From: Bacteroidales bacterium
GTDB lineage: Bacteria > Bacteroidota > Bacteroidia > Bacteroidales > VadinHA17
Direction of reading: 5' to 3'
Assembly: GCA_003501665.1 (NCBI GenBank)
Contig: DNOQ01000415.1
Coordinates: 1-5,081, forward strand
Length of the DNA stretch: 5,081 bases
Below the pieces are notes generated by a model. It did no database searches and had not been told where the DNA came from. It saw only the letters and a list, made by a program, of their open reading frames with translations. The position numbers and the translations under genes are program-made. Below are positions 1-5,081 of the stretch, piece after piece (position 1 is the stretch's first letter; each line of letters begins with the position of its first letter).

Positions 1-543
1 CAGGAAGCTGGTCTCAAGCCCTTTGGTATCAAATCGGGTATTATCGAATATTCTTATTCCGGTGATAAAATAGGAAAGGGAACTCTCTGGTTTGACGATT
101 ACGGCATGAAAAGCGCCATGTATACCGATGCTGTGGAAGGTGGCGAAAAACGTAAAGGCTGGATTGTTTCTTTTGGAGATTACCAGTATTTATGGGATCC
201 TGACCGTTCCTCAGAGGGTTTTAAGCTTAAAAATCCAATTATTACCTGGCTTGCCGAATCATCAAAAGGGGATGTTGAATCCTTCACGGAATCGATGTAT
301 TCAAAAATGGGATTCAGCAAAGCTCCTGATGAAACCTTCCTGGGTAAACCATGCAAGGTAATGAAAGGAGACATGGGGAAGGTACTGACCTGGAACGGGA
401 TACTCATGCTGCTTGATATGAAATTAATGGGAATTATTTCACATCAGGAAGTAACAAAGATCCAGACAAATATTCCCGTTGAGGCTAAATATTTTGTTAT
501 CCCGAAGAATATCAAGTTCTCTGAAATGCCGATGATGTTCTGA
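1..543 (+). CDS. Conserved protein of unknown function, probably envelope-associated (5' partial)
   Basis: The reading frame is open from base 1 to a TGA at 541-543 and gives 180 visible residues. The true start lies outside the window; the first in-frame ATG at 106 is internal, because coherent coding sequence (reading QEAGLKPFGIKSGIIEYSYS) precedes it. The fragment alternates short beta-like stretches with turns: a G-x-L-W-F-D-D-Y-G segment near residues 28-36, a W-x-V-S-F-G-D-Y segment near 57, then a late segment FLGKPCKVMKGDMGKVLTWN and a final KYFVIPKNIKF. This pattern (an early 'fDdyG' strand, a later 'lGkkCkv...vWngi', ending in 'f.iP.nikf') resembles uncharacterised Bacteroidota periplasmic or outer-membrane proteins of the DUF4412/LolA-like style, but that is recollection of style and not a firm match. 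The single visible Cys is at residue 119. Coding status is confident; function is not assigned. It sits 39 bp upstream of the fibre-like gene and may share its transcript. Confidence 0.85.
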   Translation, partial: QEAGLKPFGIKSGIIEYSYSGDKIGKGTLWFDDYGMKSAMYTDAVEGGEKRKGWIVSFGDYQYLWDPDRSSEGFKLKNPIITWLAESSKGDVESFTESMYSKMGFSKAPDETFLGKPCKVMKGDMGKVLTWNGILMLLDMKLMGIISHQEVTKIQTNIPVEAKYFVIPKNIKFSEMPMMF

Positions 544-582
544 ATAAATCCCATGTGAAATTTCCAATAAAAAAGAAATATC

Positions 583-2097
583 ATGAAAAAAACATTCTTA
601 ATTCTTTTGATCACAGTAATGACATTTACTGTCTTGTCACAGGCGCCTCAGAGACTGAGTTACCAGGCTGTTATAAGAAGCCTATCAGGTGAGCTGGTCA
701 CCGGCAAATCTGTCGGTATGCAGATCAGCATCCTGCAGGGATCAGAATCCGGAACGGCAGTTTTTGTTGAACGGCATACAACCACCACCAATGCCAATGG
801 ACTGGCAACAGTTCAAATAGGCGGTGGCACTGTCATTAGCGGTAGTTTCAATGCAATAGACTGGAATATTGGGCCTTATTTCCTCAAGACCGAGACAGAT
901 CCTGGCGGAGGAACTTCTTATTCAATCACCGGAACCTCTCAGCTTCTTAGTGTTCCGTACTCATTATTTGCAAAAAATTCAAATGAGGCTGAAAAGTTAA
1001 AATTGCCTTTCTCAGCTACCATAGCACACAGTGATTATGCATTTAAGATCACAAATACAGCATCTTCGGCCATAAATGTTGCTTCAACCGCAACTACCGG
1101 CATCAGATATGCAATTAATGCGGAAACCAGATCCGTTGATGATGGAACTGCTGCAGTGCGTGCATCATCCGGAACTTTAGGATCAGCAGGAACGACATTT
1201 GGTGTTTTAGCCATATCACGATCAACATCAGGCAGGGGTGTTGTAGGTATAGCAAATTCACTTACAGGACAAACATACGGAGTATACGGTGAGTCATACT
1301 CCTCAGAAGGGTTCGGTATTTATGGTTATGCCGGATCGGAAACAGGTAATACAACCGCAGTTTTCGGTGCCACGAGATCACCATCAGGAACCGCGATATA
1401 TGGGATATGCTACCCTGCTACAGGAACAGGTCATGGCGTCTCCGGACATGTAAATTCTCCGGATGCTTATTCGGGCTTTTTCACCGGTGGAAGATTTTAT
1501 GTTGCCGGTAATACAGGCATCGGAACCACAAATCCGTCGGCAAAGCTGGAAGTTGCAGGACAGGTAAAAATTACCGGCGGTTCACCTGCAGCAGGTAAAG
1601 TCCTTACATCGGATGCCGGAGGCCTTGCATCATGGGAGCCTCTTCCTCAACCAGTTGTTAACCGTGTATATTTTGAGGTTAAAAGAGACGTATCCTACCA
1701 ATGGCCAACAAATGCCACTGTGCAAAAGGTTAACTTCAGTTCAGGCTCAACTGAATGGAAAAATGAAGGAAAAGCATTCGATGCAACTACAAGCACTTTT
1801 ACAGCTCCTGAAAATGGTTTGTACTCATTCACCGGTTGCATCCGATTTACCGACCTGGCTTTGGAATCACTTATTTATGCTTATATTTCGGCAGGAGGTA
1901 AAAACTATTATGGCACCTCAATGTATTCCAGCGGCAAGTCCGAGCATGTTATTATAAGTATAACCCTCTATCTTTCAGCCGGTCAGACAGCTCAATTATG
2001 GGGTTACGTCAATAATTCTGCTCCACCAACAAATGTGTACGGAAACTCAGTTGATAATTTTGCTTTCACATATTTCTCAGGAGCCAAAATCAATTAA
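583..2097 (+). CDS. Exported tail-fibre-like protein with 26-residue repeats and a C-terminal C1q-like domain
   Basis: A 504-residue protein. Residues 1-20 form a signal peptide (MKK, a hydrophobic core, then VLSQ-AP). Residues 21-130 match the N-terminal module common in Bacteroidota fibre-like proteins: APQRLSYQAVIR, a TNANGL turn, IDWNIGPYFLKTETDPGGG, and QLLSVPYSLFA. Residues 140-203 are Ala/Thr/Ser-rich. Residues 204-281 hold three 26-residue repeats. Residues 310-352 carry GIGTTNPSAKLEVAG and AGKVLTSDAGGLASW, a linker seen in tail-fibre-like proteins. Residues 361-504 look like a C1q/TNF jelly-roll: FDATTSTFTAPENGLYSFTG, LSAGQTAQLWGYV and a terminal FSGAKIN. Such domains usually form trimers, so a trimeric surface fibre that binds a ligand is a reasonable inference. 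No T9SS sorting domain or lipobox is visible, so anchoring is unclear. The ATG at 583 is chosen because it begins the signal peptide. There is no Shine-Dalgarno sequence, only an A-rich leader, as is normal in this phylum. Confidence 0.93.
   Translation: MKKTFLILLITVMTFTVLSQAPQRLSYQAVIRSLSGELVTGKSVGMQISILQGSESGTAVFVERHTTTTNANGLATVQIGGGTVISGSFNAIDWNIGPYFLKTETDPGGGTSYSITGTSQLLSVPYSLFAKNSNEAEKLKLPFSATIAHSDYAFKITNTASSAINVASTATTGIRYAINAETRSVDDGTAAVRASSGTLGSAGTTFGVLAISRSTSGRGVVGIANSLTGQTYGVYGESYSSEGFGIYGYAGSETGNTTAVFGATRSPSGTAIYGICYPATGTGHGVSGHVNSPDAYSGFFTGGRFYVAGNTGIGTTNPSAKLEVAGQVKITGGSPAAGKVLTSDAGGLASWEPLPQPVVNRVYFEVKRDVSYQWPTNATVQKVNFSSGSTEWKNEGKAFDATTSTFTAPENGLYSFTGCIRFTDLALESLIYAYISAGGKNYYGTSMYSSGKSEHVIISITLYLSAGQTAQLWGYVNNSAPPTNVYGNSVDNFAFTYFSGAKIN
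1192..1425 (+). repeat. Three tandem 78-bp units encoding 26-residue Gly/Ser repeats
   Basis: Within the fibre-like protein, residues 204-229, 230-255 and 256-281 align without gaps as three 26-residue units. Shared positions are roughly x-T-x-[GA]-V-x-[GA]-x-[ST]-x-S-x-[SE]-G-x-[GA]-[IV]-[YV]-G, then six variable residues, then T-G. The second unit begins QTYGVYGES and the third NTTAVFGAT. A partial fourth copy follows at 282-303 (GHGVSGHVNSP). The DNA of the units has diverged considerably, so this is an old protein repeat and not a recent slippage array. The pattern of short beta strands capped by Gly fits a stacked or trimeric beta shaft. Confidence 0.75.
2055..2062 (+). promoter_or_regulatory. 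Possible Bacteroidota -7 element (TAATTTTG)
   Basis: The octamer exactly fits the TAnnTTTG consensus of the primary sigma factor of Bacteroidota and lies 73 bp before the ATG at 2135. It falls inside the last codons of the upstream gene (encoding D-N-F-A), which belong to the conserved end of the C1q-like domain, so it may be coincidence. No convincing TTTG or TTG -33 element is found at the expected distance upstream. It would allow separate transcription of the T9SS cargo gene. Confidence 0.2.
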
Positions 2098-2120
2098 AAT
2101 TAAACTATTAACATAAATCC

Positions 2121-2127
2121 GGGAGGA
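2121..2127 (+). promoter_or_regulatory. Strong Shine-Dalgarno-like ribosome binding site
   Basis: GGGAGGA sits with its GGAGG core 8 bases before the ATG at 2135. This is ideal spacing and supports that start, which also begins the signal peptide. The upstream gene at 583 has no such site. Because Bacteroidota seldom depend on Shine-Dalgarno pairing, a near-perfect site is worth noting. Confidence 0.6.
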
Positions 2128-2134
2128 TCATAAA

Positions 2135-4018
2135 ATGAAAAAATTACAATTAATATCAATGTTTTTCGGTGTTTTATTCTTTACAACACTGAAGATGAAT
2201 TGTCTTCTTGCCCAGGATATTACCGTCCCTGATTATTCTTACGGAGCGATTCAATCCCAATACGGGACAGTTACAAGTTACGGAGTTACTAATCCCGGTC
2301 CTTATGGAGGATATTCCTATGGGGAGGATCAAAGAGCATCCGGGATATTCTTTGCAAATGGATACAGGTGGTGGGGATACCCTTCATATCCCCTTATGAT
2401 ATGCGGAAAACTGCCTGACTTTAATTTTCCCGGCAACCATGGCGTTACGGATATGTCGGGACTTGGATGTGCTAATCCTCCAATCGGTTTCAAGGGTTCA
2501 TGGGGAGGTGTGATTGCAGAACCTGCAAGCCGGACAATCTGGAGTATTACCGGTGCCAGAAATAATGACGGCCCGACTGAAAAGTATTGTATCGAGGTAC
2601 CGTGGCTCCCCTCCGGACAGATATGTTATGCTTATCCTTCAACATGGGGATATGGTTCATCTTATGGATATTTAAGAAAAGCCTTTATTGTCCAGTCAAC
2701 AGGAGCTCTTCAAACCGGAGATCCGGTAGAAATAAGTGCGAGCCTGACTGCCGGAATAACACGTGAGGGTGATGGTACAGCCACAGGCATGGGAGTGCTG
2801 TTTGTGCACAGGATTTCAGAAACCCCCTGGTACCAGACAGGATTTAGCAGAGAGTATCTGACCTGGAGCACAATAGAGGATTTCTTCGGAGCACCGGATG
2901 CCCTTGCCAAAGTAGTTATTTCAGAAAACGGTACAGAAAATTATACGGGTACAACCAAAATAGGTGATATCATAATAGTTGAGGTGGGATTTAATAATAC
3001 GATCACCCTCCCCAATTTAGGAAGTTCAGGGGGAGATGCGGAAGGCTGGTCAGGGAAAAGACCCAATAAAATATTTACAAATATTCTTAATACACGGACG
3101 GATTCCATTAAAAATATAATTAAACAATATGGCAACAGACTTACTTATGATCTGGTATGCCTTACCCAGGGCGCATTGCTGTCGCCCCTGACACCTGGTG
3201 GTCCAAATACTGATGAAGATAAAGACGGGATAAGTGATGCACGCGAAAAAGGGCCGGATGGTAATGACAGCAACTTTGACGGCAATTCCGATGGTATACC
3301 TGACTATAAGCAGGTTAATGTTGCTTCATTTCATACTTATGACGGGGCAAATTATACAACACTGGTAGTCCCCTCAGGGACAGAACTTTCTCAAATGAAA
3401 GTAACGGACAATCCCTCTCCTTCCGATACCCCTGCTGATGCTGAATTCCCATGGGGCTTCTTTGATTTTTCCATCGACGGAATTGATCCTGGTGATGCCG
3501 TTACGGTAACCCTTATTTTGCATGAGGCTACATCTGTATCGAAATATTATAAATACGGAGTTACTCCGGATAACCCTGAGCCTCACTGGTATGATTTTAC
3601 CTATGATGGTCAGACAGGAGCAGAGATAAACGGAAATACTATCACGTTACATTTTATAGATGGTCAGCGCGGTGATGAAGATATAACGGCAAACGGATCA
3701 ATAAAGGAACCAGGCGGCCCGGCTATAGCAGGTACTACCGGCATTCCTGAATTGGCCGATAATCCTGGTCTCGTTGTTTATCCAAATCCCGCCGTTAATA
3801 ATATCACCCTGAGATTGAACAATATACTGCCAGGCAATAATTATTTAATTACAATATTTTCAAATACAGGGGGGATTGTCAGTCAGAAAGTAATAGATGT
3901 ATGTGATTCGAATGAGGAATTTAATATCTCAACTGCAAATCTTTCTTCCGGATTGTATTTGATAACACTTTCAGGCAGTAATTTCAATTTTAAAACTAAA
4001 TTCATAAAACTTAAGTGA
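2135..4018 (+). CDS. T9SS-exported protein with choice-of-anchor-U-like domain and type A sorting domain
   Basis: A 627-residue protein. Residues 1-26 are a signal peptide (MKKLQL, hydrophobic core, LLA before QD). Residues 27-180 are rich in Gly, Tyr and Trp (YSYGEDQRASGIFF, YRWWGYPSYP, CYAYPSTWGYGSSYGYL) and hold four of the mature protein's six Cys, at 90, 112, 152 and 164; I do not recognise a family. Residues 181-345 look like a beta-sandwich (GDPVEISASLTAG, KIGDIIIVEVGF). Residues 358-390 have two DxDxDGxxD-type calcium loops, followed to about 530 by features of the choice-of-anchor U domain: FPWGFFDFSIDGIDPGDAVT, YYKYG, HWYDF, and GDEDITANGSIKEPGGPA. Residues 546-627 are a T9SS type A sorting domain (VVYPNP, LSSGLYLITL, KFIKLK). 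The protein should cross the outer membrane through T9SS, be trimmed at the C-terminus, and be released or attached to the surface. It follows the fibre-like gene by 37 bp. No catalytic motif is visible; adhesion or a structural role is only inference. Confidence 0.93.
   Translation: MKKLQLISMFFGVLFFTTLKMNCLLAQDITVPDYSYGAIQSQYGTVTSYGVTNPGPYGGYSYGEDQRASGIFFANGYRWWGYPSYPLMICGKLPDFNFPGNHGVTDMSGLGCANPPIGFKGSWGGVIAEPASRTIWSITGARNNDGPTEKYCIEVPWLPSGQICYAYPSTWGYGSSYGYLRKAFIVQSTGALQTGDPVEISASLTAGITREGDGTATGMGVLFVHRISETPWYQTGFSREYLTWSTIEDFFGAPDALAKVVISENGTENYTGTTKIGDIIIVEVGFNNTITLPNLGSSGGDAEGWSGKRPNKIFTNILNTRTDSIKNIIKQYGNRLTYDLVCLTQGALLSPLTPGGPNTDEDKDGISDAREKGPDGNDSNFDGNSDGIPDYKQVNVASFHTYDGANYTTLVVPSGTELSQMKVTDNPSPSDTPADAEFPWGFFDFSIDGIDPGDAVTVTLILHEATSVSKYYKYGVTPDNPEPHWYDFTYDGQTGAEINGNTITLHFIDGQRGDEDITANGSIKEPGGPAIAGTTGIPELADNPGLVVYPNPAVNNITLRLNNILPGNNYLITIFSNTGGIVSQKVIDVCDSNEEFNISTANLSSGLYLITLSGSNFNFKTKFIKLK
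3206..3304 (+). other. Calcium-binding TSP3-like loops within the T9SS cargo protein
   Basis: Residues 358-390 contain NTDEDKDGISD and NFDGNSDGIPD, two copies of the D-x-D-x-D-G-x-x-D type of loop found in thrombospondin type 3 and similar extracellular calcium-binding repeats. They separate the unassigned N-terminal half from the choice-of-anchor-U-like domain, and probably stiffen the stalk when calcium is bound. The motif is seen directly; calcium binding is inferred from the family. Confidence 0.75.
3770..4015 (+). other. T9SS type A C-terminal sorting domain
   Basis: Residues 546-627 of the cargo protein show the hallmarks of the Por secretion tail: a VVYPNP start, an N-x-I-T-L-R-L strand, a hydrophobic I-F-S-N-T-G-G turn, the LSSGLYLITL strand, and a basic ending in KFIKLK just before the stop. 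It is full length, so the gene ends naturally even though a repeat array starts inside its stop codon region. Confidence 0.9.
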
Positions 4019-4049
4019 TGAGCGATGAGCGGTGAGTGATGAGCGATGA
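4015..4049. repeat. Heptamer array A1, five units of GYGRTGA
   Basis: Five perfect-length 7-bp units run without gaps: GTGATGA, GCGATGA, GCGGTGA, GTGATGA, GCGATGA. The first unit overlaps the last coding base and the TGA stop of the T9SS cargo gene. Because each 7-bp unit contains TGA, three consecutive units put a stop in all three forward frames. Confidence 0.9.
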
Positions 4050-4060
4050 GCTAAAAGACA

Positions 4061-4088
4061 TTGCTAACTGCCAACTGCCAATTGCCAA
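4061..4088. repeat. Heptamer array B, four units of YTGCYAA
   Basis: Four contiguous 7-bp units: TTGCTAA, CTGCCAA, CTGCCAA, TTGCCAA. The sequence differs from the flanking arrays and is not their reverse complement, so the three arrays do not form a simple hairpin. It is separated from A1 by 11 bases and from A2 by 18 bases of unrelated AT-rich sequence. Confidence 0.88.
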
Positions 4089-4106
4089 CTTGAAAATAGG
4101 CTATGA

Positions 4107-4141
4107 GAGGTGAGCGGTGAGTGGTGAGAGGTGAGTGGTGA
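4107..4141. repeat. Heptamer array A2, five units of GNGGTGA
   Basis: Five contiguous 7-bp units: GAGGTGA, GCGGTGA, GTGGTGA, GAGGTGA, GTGGTGA, in the same orientation as array A1 and sharing the consensus GNGRTGA with it. A partial unit (CTATGA) precedes it. The array ends 5 bases before the stop codon of the convergent ATPase gene, so the arrays fill the space between the two genes nearly completely. Confidence 0.9.
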
Positions 4142-4146
4142 GTTAA

Positions 4147-5081
4147 TTATATCCGTCTGAAGAAATCGTGATCATAGGGATTCAGCCAGATGAAGTCAAT
4201 GGGTATTTCAGGATAAGCTTCTTTAAACAATTTGTATTTATTGACTCTGATCTGGCTTTTATCATATTTCACTTCAAAGGCCTTGTACTTACCAATATCG
4301 GAAAGCACAAAATCGACTTCATTGCTGCTGGCGGTGCGCCAGAATTGAATCGGATCAGTACCATATTTATCAGCAAGCATCCTGAAAAATGTATTTTCCC
4401 ACAATTCACCTTTATCTGTCCGTTCAGATAATGGAAGAAAATTATTCATCAGACAGTTTCTCAGACCAGTGTCGAGTAAAAATATTTTGGGCATTTTGAT
4501 GAGTTCATTCCTGATATTTCTGTAAAATGGTTTTATCAGGGCAATATGAAAACACTTCTGCAAAACATTCAGATAATTAACCACTGTATCGTTCTTAATG
4601 CGCAGTGTGGACGACAGCTCGTTTACGTTTACCAGTCCGCCGGTCTGACCAGCCAGGATCCGGAAAAGGTAATAGAAAGCTGATTCATTTTTAACACCTG
4701 ACTCTAAAATATCTCGTTTAACGAATGAGTCCCTGATTTCCTTAAGACGATTTATCTTTTCATGCTTTTGAGGTTCTGTTACAATGGCAGGGTACCCGCC
4801 ATATATCATGTATTCCTCCCATTCAATGCGAAGGTAATCTATTAAGGGACTCTTATAGTATCTTTTCCCCGCCAGTATCTCCTTTTCCTTTAACAGGTCT
4901 GACTTACCGCTTAATAAAAGATACTCATCAAATGAGCAGGTATATAATTGAAACAGCTTTTCCCTTCCTGCAAGAGAATCCCTGAATTTACTGTCAATAT
5001 AAAATGCACTGCTCCCTGTAGCAACTATCTTTATCTGATTTGAATGTTCATCATATAACAGTTTCAGGAAATTGGAAGGAT
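4147..5081 (-). CDS. AAA_14/DUF4143-type ATPase (N-terminal part outside window)
   Basis: On the minus strand the frame is open from the window edge (first full codon at 5079) to a TAA at 4149-4147, giving 310 residues. The ATG at 4809 is internal: the 90 residues before it are clearly family sequence. Visible parts, numbered from the edge: IVATGSSAF (18-26), the sensor-1-like strand of AAA_14 ATPases; DSLAGRE (34-40); LYTCSFDEY (47-55); GGYPAIV (94-100); VKRDI (120-124); a winged-helix-like segment about 140-175; KIFLLDTGLRNCL (198-210); GELWENTFFRML (224-235); and NEVDFVL with FEVKY (253-273), which resembles a PD-(D/E)xK nuclease-like core. Walker A and B should lie in the missing 70-90 residues, since the family is usually near 380-400 residues. 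These predicted ATPases are abundant in Bacteroidota and archaea and their role is poorly known. No frameshift is seen in the visible part. Confidence 0.93.
   Translation of the reverse strand, partial: PSNFLKLLYDEHSNQIKIVATGSSAFYIDSKFRDSLAGREKLFQLYTCSFDEYLLLSGKSDLLKEKEILAGKRYYKSPLIDYLRIEWEEYMIYGGYPAIVTEPQKHEKINRLKEIRDSFVKRDILESGVKNESAFYYLFRILAGQTGGLVNVNELSSTLRIKNDTVVNYLNVLQKCFHIALIKPFYRNIRNELIKMPKIFLLDTGLRNCLMNNFLPLSERTDKGELWENTFFRMLADKYGTDPIQFWRTASSNEVDFVLSDIGKYKAFEVKYDKSQIRVNKYKLFKEAYPEIPIDFIWLNPYDHDFFRRI

Noticed and set aside
486..496. Promoter -7 element before the fibre-like gene (TATTTTG near 490-496)
   Set aside because: It is one base short of TAnnTTTG and lies within coding sequence, with no matching upstream element.
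1613..1957. Plus-strand 114-codon open frame inside the fibre-like gene
   Set aside because: It is out of frame with the C1q-like coding sequence, has no start signal, and its translation has no domain character.
583..2097. Prophage tail fibre
   Set aside because: The protein has a cleavable signal peptide and a Bacteroidota secreted-protein N-terminal module, and no phage structural genes are nearby.
2135..2218. Lipoprotein signal for the T9SS cargo protein, using Cys 23
   Set aside because: The residues before the Cys (L-K-M-N) do not form a lipobox, and the A-Q site at 26-27 fits ordinary signal peptidase I cleavage.
2710..3135. Minus-strand open frames opposite the T9SS cargo gene (2710-2910 and 2941-3135)
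   Set aside because: They are shadows of the plus-strand coding sequence with no independent support.
4015..4141. CRISPR array
   Set aside because: The units are 7 bp and directly contiguous, with no unique spacers of 25-40 bp and no cas genes nearby.
4019..4146. Bidirectional rho-independent terminator between the convergent genes
   Set aside because: The A arrays are direct repeats and B is not complementary to A, so I see no GC-rich stem followed by a T-run on either strand.
4168..4431. Plus-strand 87-codon open frame
   Set aside because: It lies antisense within the well-supported ATPase gene and has no recognisable features.
4147..4809. ATPase gene starting at the ATG at 4809
   Set aside because: The same frame continues open to the window edge and encodes clear family motifs (ATGSSAF, LAGRE), so this Met is internal.

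Overview
The window looks like a chromosomal piece of a Bacteroidota genome, probably a Bacteroidales/Marinilabiliales-type environmental lineage. The evidence is a type IX secretion (T9SS) C-terminal sorting domain, a secreted tail-fibre-like/C1q-like protein whose N-terminal module is typical of that phylum, a DUF4143-type ATPase, and an AT-leaning composition. The phylum is inferred from protein style; no rRNA or other marker gene is present.

Layout: (1) 1-543, plus strand, the 3' part of a gene for a probably secreted or envelope conserved protein of unknown function, cut by the left edge. (2) 583-2097, plus, a 504-residue exported protein with an N-terminal beta module, three exact-length 26-residue Gly/Ser-rich repeats, a tail-fibre-like linker and a C-terminal C1q/TNF-like jelly-roll. 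(3) 2135-4018, plus, a 627-residue exported protein with an unrecognised Gly/Tyr/Trp-rich N-terminal half, a calcium-binding DxDxDG region leading into a choice-of-anchor-U-like domain, and a T9SS type A sorting domain. (4) 4015-4146, a convergent intergenic gap almost filled by heptanucleotide tandem repeats in an A-B-A arrangement. (5) 4147-5081, minus, the C-terminal 310 residues of an AAA_14/DUF4143 ATPase, cut by the right edge just before (upstream on the minus strand) its sensor-1-like segment.

The three plus-strand genes are separated by only 39 and 37 bp with no visible terminator, so they may be co-transcribed and make a small set of envelope or surface proteins. Two of them are clearly built for export: one has a T9SS tag, while the other has a signal peptide but no visible sorting tag. 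The ATPase is convergent and probably unrelated in function. No complete new system can be demonstrated. The items most worth a second look are the composite heptamer repeat block, the repeat-plus-C1q fibre protein, and the unassigned N-terminal half of the T9SS cargo protein.
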